Origin: Reyranella sp.
GTDB taxonomy: Bacteria; Pseudomonadota; Alphaproteobacteria; Reyranellales; Reyranellaceae
Direction of reading: 5' to 3'
Assembly: GCA_019750135.1 (NCBI GenBank)
Contig: JAIEOV010000013.1
Coordinates: forward strand, 62,001-126,000
Length of the DNA: 64,000 bases
Numbering within the stretch: position 1 is the first letter of the stretch; every line of letters begins with the position of its first letter. The translations under genes were made by a program, and so were the position numbers. The notes beneath the pieces were generated by a model. The model saw only the letters and a list, made by a program, of their open reading frames with translations. It did not search any database and was not told the DNA's origin. Of this stretch, positions 41,861-50,451 are shown piece after piece.

Positions 41861-43534
41861 ATGAGCTATGACCTCGTCATCAAGAACGGCACCGTGGTCG
41901 ATGGCACCGGTGCGGCGCGCTATCGGGCCGACGTCGCCATCGCCGACGGCAAGGTGGCCGAGATCGGCAAGGTCACGGAAGGCGCCAAGCGCACCATCGA
42001 CGCCGACGGCCTGGTCGTGGCGCCGGGCTTCGTCGATCCGCATACTCACTACGACGCACAGATCTGCTGGGACGGCGCGGTAACGCCTTCGTCATGGCAC
42101 GGTGTGACCAGCGTGGTGATGGGCAATTGCGGCGTCGGCATCGCACCCTGCAAGCCCGAGACGCGCGAGATCGCCATGCGCGACCTCGTGAACGTCGAAG
42201 GCATCCCGTTCGACGTGCTGAACAAGGGCATCACCTGGGACTGGGAGACCTTCCCGCAGTTCATGGACGCCGCGGCCGCGCGCAAGCCGTCGCTCAACCT
42301 CGCCTTCATCGCGCCGCTGACGCCGTTCCGTCACTACGTCATGGGCGATGCCTCGATCGAGCGGTCGGCGACGGCCGAAGAGACGGCCAAGATCGCCAAG
42401 CTGATCGGCGAGGCGGTCGATGCCGGCGCGCTCGGCTTCTCCTCGACGACGCTCAACCAGCATCTCGGCTTCGAGGGCAAGCCGCTGGCCTGCCGCAACG
42501 CCAGCCGCGAGGAGATGAAGGCCTACGCCAACGAGCTCAAGAAGCGCGGCAAGGGCGCCATCGAGATCGCGCTGACCCGCCAGGTCGGCGTGCTGGAACA
42601 GGACCAGTGCGAGCTTTTGGACTTCCTGCTGACCGAGAGCGGCCGGCCGGTCACCTTCATCGCCCTGTTCGACCGCGACGATATCCCCGAGGCGGTGCGC
42701 GATACGCTGCGCCGCGCCGCGCCGATGATCGCCAAGGGCGCCCGGCCGCAGACCTCGCCGCTGCCGCTGACGCGCGAAGTCGACATGAACAATCCGTTCT
42801 CCTTCGCCGCCTTCCCGGCATGGAAGCGGGTGTTCGCCGACACCAACAAGGAGGCGCAGAAGAAGGTCTATGCCGATCCCGCCTTCCGCAACGCCTTCCG
42901 CGACGACCTCAAGAACCCGACGGGCTTCAGCAACTGGGGCCGCATCGGAGTCTATGCCGTCAAGAACCCGGCGCTGAAGGGCCTCGAAGGCAAGTCGATC
43001 GCCACCATCGCCCAGGAGCAGGGCAAGGACGGCGTCGATGCCTTCCTCGACCTGGTGCTGGCCGACAACCTGCAATGCGAGCTCACCATGGCTTCGTGGA
43101 ACACCCGCGAGGACCGCATGAAGGAGCTTCTGAACAACAAGTCGATCCTGATGGCCCTGGGCGACGGCGGCGCGCATGTCGACATGCTGTGCGACGCCGG
43201 GTACCCGACCTACCTGCTGGGCACCTGGGTGCGCGAGAAGCAGGCGATCACGCTGGAGGAGGGCGTGCGCAAGCTCACCTCCGATCCCGCCGATCTCTTC
43301 GGCCTGAAGGATCGCGGCCGACTGGCCAAGGGCGCGCCGGCGGACGTGGCGATCTTCGATCCGGACCGCATCGGCTCCAAGAACCACGGAGAGCGTCGGT
43401 TCGACCTGCCGGGCGGCGCCAAGCGCATCGTCATGCCGTCGCAAGGCGTCGAGTACACCGTCGTCAACGGCGCGCTGACCTGGGAGCAGGGCAGGCTCAC
43501 CGAGGCCAAGGCGGGCAAGGTGCTGCGCGGCTAG
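41861..43534 (+). CDS. N-acyl-D-amino-acid deacylase family amidohydrolase
   Basis: 557 residues. The N-terminal strand block (YDLVIKNGTVVDGTGA) and metal motif GFVDPHTHYDAQ mark the D-aminoacylase branch of the amidohydrolase superfamily. VVMGNCGVGIAPC supplies the conserved Cys, and GDGGAHVDMLCDAGYPT the late Asp. It would hydrolyse an N-acyl group from D-amino acids or related amides using zinc. GGGAGGAAACGACG precedes ATG. Its stop overlaps that of the convergent DUF1835 gene. Substrate inferred only at family level. Confidence 0.88.
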   Translation: MSYDLVIKNGTVVDGTGAARYRADVAIADGKVAEIGKVTEGAKRTIDADGLVVAPGFVDPHTHYDAQICWDGAVTPSSWHGVTSVVMGNCGVGIAPCKPETREIAMRDLVNVEGIPFDVLNKGITWDWETFPQFMDAAAARKPSLNLAFIAPLTPFRHYVMGDASIERSATAEETAKIAKLIGEAVDAGALGFSSTTLNQHLGFEGKPLACRNASREEMKAYANELKKRGKGAIEIALTRQVGVLEQDQCELLDFLLTESGRPVTFIALFDRDDIPEAVRDTLRRAAPMIAKGARPQTSPLPLTREVDMNNPFSFAAFPAWKRVFADTNKEAQKKVYADPAFRNAFRDDLKNPTGFSNWGRIGVYAVKNPALKGLEGKSIATIAQEQGKDGVDAFLDLVLADNLQCELTMASWNTREDRMKELLNNKSILMALGDGGAHVDMLCDAGYPTYLLGTWVREKQAITLEEGVRKLTSDPADLFGLKDRGRLAKGAPADVAIFDPDRIGSKNHGERRFDLPGGAKRIVMPSQGVEYTVVNGALTWEQGRLTEAKAGKVLRG

Positions 43535-44310
43535 TCGGGTAACCGCACGAGGCAAGTCCTCATGTCCCGCGGATCGCCATCGGCGAGGAGCTTGCCCTCC
43601 TCGATGAGGGCGGCGAGGCGCCTGAGCAACATGACGTCGCCGACCTGCATGTAAGGGGGGCCGATACGGGCCATAGCCCATGCAATGATGTAAACGGCGT
43701 TCTGCCACTCTTTCCCTGCAGACCTCAGGATCGAGGAGTCGAAGTGGTCGATGGGAGCCGATTTAAGGCCCGTTGGCGTCACGACCCGAAAAGGTGCGTT
43801 CTGCCTCCGCAGACATTCCCACTTAAGCGCAGCATCCTCTCCTTCGTCCGAGGCAAGCGGGCGAGGAGTGCCAATCAGAGGTGCCAGTTGATCGGGGGGG
43901 ACTACGAGGACCGCGCCTGCGGGTGGCATGAAAGCCGAGGAGGCGTCGCTTTGCGTCATCGGCCATTGCAGTTGCGTGACGTCGACAATGTCGTAGGGGC
44001 GGCTGCGCAACCGGTCGGCGAGCGCAAGGAAGAATGCGAGTTCGCTGGCGGCTTGGCGTCCGAACCAGACCACGAGCCGTTCGTCGGCCGTTTCGAGGCG
44101 ATGCCAAAATGTCTCGAACTCCTGACGCAGCCGCGGCTCATCGGTATGCGACCACCACGCCGCCCTCTCTTGCGACGTACCCCAGGCGATAGGGCCGCAG
44201 CTCAGGTCGTCATGAAACGGCAAGACTTCCTGGTGAAGGCCGGCGATGCGCATCGCTTCGCGGAGGTTGGCGCCGGTCAAACCACTTGGTGCAACGTGCA
44301 GGACTTTCAT
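43531..44310 (-). CDS. DUF1835/DUF3658 domain protein
   Basis: 259 residues. MKVLHVAPSGLTGANLREAM ... LPFHDDLSCGPI is the DUF1835 start, and RLVVWFGRQAASELAFFLALADRL its core. MRIGDVMLLRRLAALIEEGKL-like sequence (here MQVGDVMLLRRLAALIEEGK) is the DUF3658 C-terminus. Function unknown; the domain pair is widespread and often solitary. ATG at 44310 fits the family, with 44331 an alternative. A perfect ACTATATAGT palindrome (44317-44326) lies just upstream and may be part of its promoter. Confidence 0.85.
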   Translation of the reverse strand: MKVLHVAPSGLTGANLREAMRIAGLHQEVLPFHDDLSCGPIAWGTSQERAAWWSHTDEPRLRQEFETFWHRLETADERLVVWFGRQAASELAFFLALADRLRSRPYDIVDVTQLQWPMTQSDASSAFMPPAGAVLVVPPDQLAPLIGTPRPLASDEGEDAALKWECLRRQNAPFRVVTPTGLKSAPIDHFDSSILRSAGKEWQNAVYIIAWAMARIGPPYMQVGDVMLLRRLAALIEEGKLLADGDPRDMRTCLVRLPD

Positions 44311-44428
44311 GTTTGCAACTATATAGTGCATTCATAAAACGACAACCAAACATCGGTTGCGTCGCAGTTTCGGTTTACCTTGCCCGAAGACAATGCAAGT
44401 CTCGGGTCAAGTTTTTGGAGGAAGAACG

Positions 44429-45061
44429 ATGCCCGACCTGTTCGAGATCATGGAATCGTGCCGCGCCATGCGCCGGCTGAAGCCCGATCCGGTGCCCGAC
44501 GAGCTTGTCGCCAAGGTCCTGCGCGCCGGCATCTACGCCCCCAACGGCGGCAACAGCCAGAAGTGGCGTTTCCTGGTGGTCAAGGATCCCAAGATCAAGA
44601 AGGCCGTGCAGGTCATCTACAAGAAGGCCTACGACGAGGTGATCGGCCCGCGCTACAGCACGAGCGAGCCGCCGCCGGGCAGCGACAAGGAGAAGTATCG
44701 CCGCCAGCACGCCGCCGTGGAGTACCTGACCGAGCACTACCACGAGGCGCCGGTCTGGATCGTCGCCTGCCTCGAGGACGGCCCGACGCCCAACCGCATG
44801 GCGGGCTCCTCGATCTATCCGGCGGTGCAGAACATGGTGCTGGCGTGCCGGGCATTGGGTCTCGGCACGACGCTCACGACGCGCCACATGCTGTTCGAGA
44901 AGGAGGCCGACGCCGCCCTCGGCCTGCCGCCAGGCGTGCATTCCTACGCCATCCTTCCCATCGGCTATCCCATGGGCAAGTTCGGCCCGGTCGGCCGCGG
45001 CTCGATGGCGGAATTCGTCTACCAGGACAAGTGGGGCCAGCCCTACGCAGCGGTGAGCTGA
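44429..45061 (+). CDS. nitroreductase family protein
   Basis: 210 residues. The opening FEIMESCRAMRRLKPDPVPDE and APNGGNSQKWRFLVV form the FMN phosphate and ring sites. SSIYPAVQNMVLACRALGLGTTLTT is the dimer-interface helix, and LPIGYPMGKFGPVGR the C-terminal FMN contact. FMN-dependent NAD(P)H oxidoreductase; substrates may be nitro compounds, quinones or enones. The Met-Arg at RAMRRLK replaces the usual RRSxRxF pattern, as in the subgroup near fatty acid or steroid pathways. TTGGAGG precedes ATG. Confidence 0.87.
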   Translation: MPDLFEIMESCRAMRRLKPDPVPDELVAKVLRAGIYAPNGGNSQKWRFLVVKDPKIKKAVQVIYKKAYDEVIGPRYSTSEPPPGSDKEKYRRQHAAVEYLTEHYHEAPVWIVACLEDGPTPNRMAGSSIYPAVQNMVLACRALGLGTTLTTRHMLFEKEADAALGLPPGVHSYAILPIGYPMGKFGPVGRGSMAEFVYQDKWGQPYAAVS

Positions 45062-45063
45062 TC

Positions 45064-45276
45064 GCTGGGGGCGCGCCACTCCAGTGGCGCGTCATAGGCC
45101 GGAGTAACTCGACAACCTCACCCTGAGGAGCGCCCGAAGGGCGCGTCTCGAAGGGTCGGCAACACCAAGATTGCAGCCCACCCTTCGAGACGCATCGCTT
45201 CGCGATGCTCCTCAGGGTGAGGTAGTACTGGAACTACTATTCCAATGACGCGCCACTGGAGTGGCGCGCCCCCAGC
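45064..45276. repeat. family B inverted repeat with a family C pair nested inside
   Basis: Outer arms GGGGGCGCGCCACTCCAGTG (45067-45086, pairing continues to 45094) and the inverted copy at 45246-45276 belong to family B. Inside are family C arms TCACCCTGAGGAGCG...CTCGAAGGGT (45118-45156) and ACCCTTCGAGACGC...CCTCAGGGTGA (45180-45220). Each C arm also has its own small hairpin. Together they fill the gap between the nitroreductase and ThDP enzyme genes, ending 17 bp before the latter's start. Confidence 0.85.
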
Positions 45277-45293
45277 AAACAGGAGGGGCGACC

Positions 45294-46970
45294 ATGACCG
45301 CCACGTACCAAGTCCTCGTTGACGACTTGAAAGCACTCGGCGTCACGCAGGTCTTCGGCCTGATGAGCGACGACACGGCGGTCTTCGCCACGGCGCTCGA
45401 CAGTTCCGGCATCCGCTTCTACGGCGCGCGTCACGAGAACAACGCCATCGCCATGGCCGAAGGCTATTCCTACGGCACCGGCGGCCTCGGCGTCGCCGTG
45501 ATCGGCCGCGGGCCGGCGACGGCGAACGGGCTGCACGCCACGACCTACGCCAGCCGGTCCGGCTCGCGGGTCCTGATCATCTTCGGCGAGCAGGCCGCGT
45601 CGTCCGGCGCGGTCAACACCCTCGGACCCGACTACAAGGGGTTCAACGCCACCGGTGTGCTGGGCGCCGCCGGCATCCGTACCTTCGTCGCCACGAGCCC
45701 CGAGACCGCCCGCGGCGCGCTGAGCGATGCCGCGAATGCCGCGCTGCAGGGCGGGGCTGCCGCCCTGTTGCTGCCGGTCAACGTCCAGCTGGCCGAGCTC
45801 GATCTTGCCAAGGCGCCGACACCTCCCGCGCTGGCCAAGCCGCGGCCGCCGGCCCCGCCGCGCGCCCAGGCCATCGAGGCGGCGGCCGCCCTGCTGCGCC
45901 AGAGCCGCAAGCCCCTGATCCTGGCGGGCATGGGGGCCCACCGCGCCGGCGCCAAGGCCGCGATCGAGCAGCTTGCCGATCGCGTCGGCGCACTGCTCGC
46001 GACCTCGGCGCGCGGCAAGGACATGTTCCGCGGCCACCCGGCCAATCTCGGCATCGTCGGCTCGTTCTCCCACTCGGCGGCGCGGCGCATGATCGACCAG
46101 GCCGACTGCGTCGTGGTGTTCGGCGCCGGGCTGAACCTCTTGACCATGAGCTTCGGCCATTCGCTGCCCAAGGTGCCGCTGATCCAGGTCGATGCCGATC
46201 GCAGCCACATCGGCCGCTGGCATCCCGCCGACGTCGCCGTGGTGGGCGATGCGCGCCTGGCGGCCGAGGCCATGCTGGAGGCGCTGCCGCCGGGCTCGAA
46301 CGCCGACCGGCCGTTCCGCTCCGACGAGACGCTGGGCTTCCTTGCGGGCTTCGACATCGCCCGCGACTTCGAGCCCGCCAACACGCCGCGCACGGTCGAT
46401 CCGCGGGCGTTGGGAGCGGCGCTCGAGAACCTGCTGCCCAAGCAGCGTAACCTCGTCTACGACGCCGGCAACTTTTTAGGCATCGTGCCCTATCTGTCGG
46501 TGCCGGGACCGGGCCATTTCAAGCTGACCAGCGACTTCGCTTCGATCGGCATGGGCTTCGGCACGGCGCTGGGCGTCGCCAAGGCGCGGCCTGACGAGAC
46601 CACCGTGCTGGTCGTGGGCGACGGCGGCTTCCTCATGACCCTGGGCGAGCTCGAGACCGTGGTGCGCGAGGACCTGCCGCTGGTGATCGTGCTGATGAAC
46701 GACTGCGCCTATGGCGCCGAGCTGCACTTCTTGAAGATGCGCGACCTGCCGGTGGCGAAGTCGGTGTTCCCCGACGTGGACTACGCGCCGATCGCCGAAG
46801 CGTTCGGCTTCCAGGCGGCGACGGTGCGGACGCTGGACGACCTGAAGAAGCTGGCGCCGCTGTTGGCGAAGCCGGAAGGACCGGTACTCCTGGACTGTAA
46901 GCTGAACGCCGCCGTGGCGGCGCCCTTCATGAGCGAGTTCCACGAGTTCGAGACGCGGGAGCATTCATAG
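45294..46970 (+). CDS. thiamine-diphosphate-dependent enzyme, acetolactate synthase-like
   Basis: 558 residues. Three ThDP-enzyme domains: the PYR domain with the catalytic Glu in YGARHENNAIAMAEG, the central domain (about 200-330), and the PP domain with the GDG...N motif GDGGFLMTLGELETVVRE, then NDCAYG. These match the IlvB-like superfamily, but no small regulatory subunit adjoins, so a catabolic decarboxylase, oxalyl-CoA-decarboxylase- or benzoylformate-type role is equally likely. AGGAGGGG precedes ATG; family B repeats flank the gene on both sides. Confidence 0.85.
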   Translation: MTATYQVLVDDLKALGVTQVFGLMSDDTAVFATALDSSGIRFYGARHENNAIAMAEGYSYGTGGLGVAVIGRGPATANGLHATTYASRSGSRVLIIFGEQAASSGAVNTLGPDYKGFNATGVLGAAGIRTFVATSPETARGALSDAANAALQGGAAALLLPVNVQLAELDLAKAPTPPALAKPRPPAPPRAQAIEAAAALLRQSRKPLILAGMGAHRAGAKAAIEQLADRVGALLATSARGKDMFRGHPANLGIVGSFSHSAARRMIDQADCVVVFGAGLNLLTMSFGHSLPKVPLIQVDADRSHIGRWHPADVAVVGDARLAAEAMLEALPPGSNADRPFRSDETLGFLAGFDIARDFEPANTPRTVDPRALGAALENLLPKQRNLVYDAGNFLGIVPYLSVPGPGHFKLTSDFASIGMGFGTALGVAKARPDETTVLVVGDGGFLMTLGELETVVREDLPLVIVLMNDCAYGAELHFLKMRDLPVAKSVFPDVDYAPIAEAFGFQAATVRTLDDLKKLAPLLAKPEGPVLLDCKLNAAVAAPFMSEFHEFETREHS

Positions 46971-47049
46971 GCTGGGGGCGCGCGACTCCAGTCGCGCGTC
47001 TTCGTTGAGGCAAGAGATGATCGCGCCACTGGAGTGGCGCGCCCCCAGC
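46971..47049. repeat. paired inverted repeat, family B, copy 3
   Basis: GCTGGGGGCGCGCGACTCCA (46971-46990) with its continuation to 47000 faces GATCGCGCCACTGGAGTGGC... (to 47049). The left arm has a compensating change (GCGACTCCAGTCGC instead of GCCACTCCAGTGGC) that keeps the inner palindrome paired, a sign that structure is conserved. It starts 1 bp after the ThDP enzyme stop and reaches to 15 bp from the stop of the convergent lactonase gene. Confidence 0.85.
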
Positions 47050-47064
47050 GCGGTCCCTTGAGGA

Positions 47065-48015
47065 TCAGCCGCCGGCGACGCCGATCGCCTCGACATAAAG
47101 CGCATACACCGACTGGCTCGCGGTCATGAACAGCCGGTTGCGCTTGCGGCCGCCGAAGCAGAGGTTGGCGCAGCGCTCGGGCAGCAGGATGCGGCCGATC
47201 AGCGTGCCGTCGGGCGCGAACACGGCCACACCGTCCTCGCCCTCGCCGCCGGAGAAACCCGCCCAGACGTTGCCCTCGGTGTCGATGCGGATGCCGTCGG
47301 CGAAGCCCTTGCCGTCGAAGAACAGCCGGCCGTTGACTGCCTTGTCGCCCTGAACGTCGTAGACGCGCGTCGACCGCGGGCCGTCCGGCGTGTCGACGAC
47401 ATAGAGCAGCTTCTCGTCGGGCGAGAAGGCGAGCCCGTTCGGCCGCTCCATGTCGTCGACCGCGATGGTGAGCGCGCCGCTCTGCGGATCGAGGCGATAG
47501 ACGCGATAGGGCATCTCCTTCGGCGCCTTGTCGCCCATGTAGTTGCCGCGGATGCCCGCGCCGTTGTCGCTGAACCAGATCGAGCCGTCGGATTTCACGA
47601 CCACGTCGTTGGGGCCGGTGAGCCGGGTGTTCTGGAAGGACGAGGCCAGCACCGTCACCGTGCCGTCATGCTCGGTGCGGGTCAGCGTGCGGCTGCCGAG
47701 CTCGCAGGTGATCAGCCGGCCCTGGCGATCGCGTGTGTTGCCGTCCGGGTGGCCCGCCGGGTTGCGCAGGGTGGCGACCGCGCCGGTGATCTCGTCCCAG
47801 CGCAGCAGCGCGTCGTTGGGGATGTCGGAGAAGAGCAGGTAGCGGCCGTCGCCATAGTAGGCGGGGCCTTCGGTGAACCGGAAGCCCGTGGCGATGCGCT
47901 CGATGGCGGCCATCGGCACCACCAGGTGCCGGAAGCGCGGATCTAGAACGATGATGTCGGGATCGGGATAGCGGATCGGCGCCGAGGATTCCCAGCGCGA
48001 CGGATTGGAACTCAC
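47065..48015 (-). CDS. SMP-30/gluconolactonase/LRE family protein
   Basis: 316 residues, a six-bladed propeller. The metal and active-site residues are in GFRFTEGPAYYGDG (Glu), LTGPNDVVVKSDG (Asn) and LLYVVDTPDG (Asp), with MERPNGLAFSPDE between. Such enzymes hydrolyse sugar or aldono-lactones with a divalent cation. GTG at 48015 is preferred to ATG at 48045 because GAGGGGGAAACAGAA precedes it and the protein then starts like its relatives. Cytoplasmic. Divergent from the thiolase gene; 106 bp separate the starts. Confidence 0.85.
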   Translation of the reverse strand: MSSNPSRWESSAPIRYPDPDIIVLDPRFRHLVVPMAAIERIATGFRFTEGPAYYGDGRYLLFSDIPNDALLRWDEITGAVATLRNPAGHPDGNTRDRQGRLITCELGSRTLTRTEHDGTVTVLASSFQNTRLTGPNDVVVKSDGSIWFSDNGAGIRGNYMGDKAPKEMPYRVYRLDPQSGALTIAVDDMERPNGLAFSPDEKLLYVVDTPDGPRSTRVYDVQGDKAVNGRLFFDGKGFADGIRIDTEGNVWAGFSGGEGEDGVAVFAPDGTLIGRILLPERCANLCFGGRKRNRLFMTASQSVYALYVEAIGVAGG

Positions 48016-48121
48016 TTCTGTTTCCCCCTCATGCCAAAGCCGCAATGCGGACTACGGACGCCGACGTCCGCTCGTCACCGTCGTATTGTACTGTCCACGG
48101 GTCAAGCAAAGGGGAAACGTC

Positions 48122-49378
48122 ATGCCGATGCCGGCCGAGACCGACACCACGAGTCCAAAATATCTTCGCGACAAGTACGCCATCGTCGGCGTGGGCGAGA
48201 CGACTTATACACGCGGCTCCGGGATAACGACCAGGGCGCTCGGCACCTGGGCGGTGCGCAACGCGATCCAGGATGCCGGCCTGAAGGCGTCCGACGTCGA
48301 CGGCATGCTGAGCTACCAGTCGGGCGATTCGACCTTCTCGACCTTCATCGCCGGCGACCTCGGGCTCAGGCTGAACTTCTACATGGACGTGTTCGGCGGC
48401 GGCTCGTCGACCGAGGCGCTGATCGGCATGGCGATCGGCCTGATGGAAGCCGGCATGTGCAAGGCCGTGGTGATTTTCCGCGCCATGAACGGGTTCAGCC
48501 AGGTCCGCATCGGCGGCACCGGCGCGCGCGCCGCGGCCCCGGTGTCGGGCGATGCCCTGCACATGCGCGCCTACGGCTGGCAGAGCGCCGGCCAGATGTT
48601 CGCGCCTTCGTTCATGCGCCACATGTACGACTACGGCACGAAGCCCGAGCAGGTCGCCACGGTGAAGGCGATCCACAGCGAGCACGCCTCGAACAATCCG
48701 AAGGCCTTCTACAAGAAGCGCTTCACCGTCGACGAGGTTCTGTCGAGCCGCATCATCTGCAAGCCCTTGCACCTGCTCGACTGCTGCGTGGAGACCGACA
48801 ACGCCACGGCCATTGTCGTGACCAATGCCGAGAGGGCCAAGGATCTCCGCCATCCGCGCGCCTTGATCAGGGGCGTGGTCGGGCGCTGCAGCAAGCCGCG
48901 CACCGACATGCACTACCAGACCGGCCCGATCTCGACCGTCGCCGGCCACTATGCCAAGGACATCCTGTGGCCCAACGCCGGGGTCGGCCCGCAGGACGTC
49001 GACGTCACCGGCTCCTACGACGCCTTCACCTTCACCACCATGCTGCAGCTCGAGGATTACGGCTTCTGCAAGAAGGGCGAGGGGGGCGACTACGTCTCCA
49101 ACGGCACCATGCGGCTGGGCGGCCGGCGACCCAACAACACCAGCGGCGGCCACCTCTGCGAGGGCTATACGCACGGCATGAACATGGTGATCGAAAACGT
49201 GCGGCAGCTCAGGCACGACGTCGACGATTCCTGCCCGATCGGGCCCGACGGCAAGCGCCAGCACACCTACGACTACCGCGAGGGCGGGTGCCGCCAGGTC
49301 AAGAACTGCGAAGTGTCGGCCAATCTGGGCTGGGCCAATCCCGGCACGGGCTCGGCCATGGTCATGCGGCGCGGCTGA
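48122..49378 (+). CDS. SCPx-like thiolase family protein
   Basis: 418 residues with the thiolase fold: YAIVGVGETTYTRGSG start, then FGGGSSTEALIGMAIGLMEAG, where true thiolases have the acylated Cys (replaced here by Ser-Ser). A C-terminal half contains HLCEGYTHGMNMV and GWANPGTGSAMVM. This matches the non-decarboxylating SCPx or lipid-transfer-type thiolases, which work in side-chain degradation of branched or steroid-like acyl-CoAs, often with a DUF35 partner, encoded next. AAGGGGAAACGTC precedes ATG. Confidence 0.88.
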   Translation: MPMPAETDTTSPKYLRDKYAIVGVGETTYTRGSGITTRALGTWAVRNAIQDAGLKASDVDGMLSYQSGDSTFSTFIAGDLGLRLNFYMDVFGGGSSTEALIGMAIGLMEAGMCKAVVIFRAMNGFSQVRIGGTGARAAAPVSGDALHMRAYGWQSAGQMFAPSFMRHMYDYGTKPEQVATVKAIHSEHASNNPKAFYKKRFTVDEVLSSRIICKPLHLLDCCVETDNATAIVVTNAERAKDLRHPRALIRGVVGRCSKPRTDMHYQTGPISTVAGHYAKDILWPNAGVGPQDVDVTGSYDAFTFTTMLQLEDYGFCKKGEGGDYVSNGTMRLGGRRPNNTSGGHLCEGYTHGMNMVIENVRQLRHDVDDSCPIGPDGKRQHTYDYREGGCRQVKNCEVSANLGWANPGTGSAMVMRRG

Positions 49379-49408
49379 GGCCAGGAAACGGAAACACGGG
49401 AGAGAACC

Positions 49409-49930
49409 ATGGGAGTCCAGGCCACTTATCTCGGCATGCCGCTTAGTCTCGACGATCTCGATGTCGAGAACCTCGCCTTCTTCAAGCATTGCTCGGCGCA
49501 TTCATTTCATCTGCAGAAGTGCAGCGCCTGCGGGCTGCTGCGCTATCCGCCGACCACGGCCTGTCCGTGGTGCATGAGTCCCAAGTCGGAATGGGTGCCG
49601 GTCGAGGCCAAGGGCGCAGTCCATTCCTACACCGAGGTCCATCACGCCATTCAGCCGGCGTTCAAGGCGCATACGCCTTATCTCATCCTGGTGGTCGATC
49701 TCGACACCCAGAAGGGCAAGCCGACGGAGCACGAGGCGCTGCGCGTGGTCGGCAACCTCACGACACCGGACGGCACGCTCGCGCCGGCCGATATGGTGCG
49801 CAAGGTCGGTATCGGCACGCGGGTCCGCATGGTCTTCTCCGATGCCGGTCCGGGAATCGCCATCCCGCAATGGACGATCGACGAGGGCGCCAAGCAGCCC
49901 GACAAACCGTGGCGTTATCCGCAGGAGTAG
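49409..49930 (+). CDS. Zn-ribbon / OB-fold (DUF35) acyl-CoA-associated protein
   Basis: 173 residues. The rubredoxin-like zinc ribbon CSACGLLRYPPTTACPWC (CxxC...CxxC) leads to an OB-fold with GAVHSYTEVHHA and PYLILVVDLD. DUF35 proteins form complexes with SCPx-like thiolases or MaoC hydratases and give the acyl-CoA channel. The gene follows the thiolase gene by 30 bp with its own GGGAGAGAACC site, so the pair very likely makes one enzyme, a retro-aldolase or thiolase. Confidence 0.9.
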   Translation: MGVQATYLGMPLSLDDLDVENLAFFKHCSAHSFHLQKCSACGLLRYPPTTACPWCMSPKSEWVPVEAKGAVHSYTEVHHAIQPAFKAHTPYLILVVDLDTQKGKPTEHEALRVVGNLTTPDGTLAPADMVRKVGIGTRVRMVFSDAGPGIAIPQWTIDEGAKQPDKPWRYPQE

Positions 49931-49960
49931 GGCAAGCTCGCGCCTCGAAGGGGATCATGC

Positions 49961-50446
49961 ATGGCTGACAAGCCGAAGGACCGTCGTTCCATCGAGGCCC
50001 TGGCCAATTTGCTGCCGGGCGGCGTCATGGGGCTGTCGATCGCCCTTGCCGCCGCCGACGCGGCCGCGGCGACGACCCCGGTGCCGACGGAAAACAAGTC
50101 CGTCGCTGCGCGCCTCGAGGCGTTGCGCGGATCGGTGACCGATGCCTGGAAGGAGGCGATGGAGAAGTCCGAGCCTTATGTCGGCGTCGATCCCGAGACC
50201 AAGCTCGCTTGGTGGGGCAACGGCTGGCGCAATGGCGGCTGGCGCAATGGCGGCTGGCACAACGGTGGTTGGCATAACGGCGGCTGGCACAATGGCGGCT
50301 GGGGCAACGGCTGGCACAATGGCGGTTGGGGCAATGGCTGGCACAACGGCGGTTGGGGCAACGGCGGCCTCATCGGCGGCATCCTGGGCGGCATCTTCGG
50401 CGGCCCTTGGGGCAACGGCTGGCACAACGGCTTCCGTAACTGGTAG
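49961..50446 (+). CDS. candidate GrrA/OscA1-type RiPP precursor (WxN repeat protein)
   Basis: 161 residues. A hydrophobic leader-like segment (about 17-40, GGVMGLSIALAAADAAAATTP) precedes SVAARLEALRGSVTDAW and an acidic stretch. Residues 84-161 are almost only Gly, Trp, Asn, His and Arg, with 13 W-x-N triplets (WRN, WHN, WGN) plus a final F-R-N-W. This layout matches glycine-rich GrrA/OscA1 peptides, whose W-x-N-like triplets become cyclophanes through radical SAM enzymes. No such enzyme is encoded within the window. An unmodified glycine-rich surface protein is the alternative. No other gene shares its transcript clearly. Confidence 0.65.
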   Translation: MADKPKDRRSIEALANLLPGGVMGLSIALAAADAAAATTPVPTENKSVAARLEALRGSVTDAWKEAMEKSEPYVGVDPETKLAWWGNGWRNGGWRNGGWHNGGWHNGGWHNGGWGNGWHNGGWGNGWHNGGWGNGGLIGGILGGIFGGPWGNGWHNGFRNW

Positions 50447-50451
50447 CTCAT

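Noticed and set aside
44311..44350. TAGTGCAT near the DUF1835 start, as in the NikR operator
   Set aside because: The partner half-site lies at a different distance (TGCAACTATATAGTGCA) and the gene has no metal context.
45294..46970. Assignment of the ThDP enzyme as biosynthetic acetolactate synthase (ilvB)
   Set aside because: No small subunit or other branched-chain amino acid gene adjoins, so only the superfamily is supported.
50213..50345. Short tandem DNA repeats that could suggest a CRISPR array or minisatellite
   Set aside because: The units are 12-15 bp, in frame and translate to G-G-W-x-N; there are no unique spacers.
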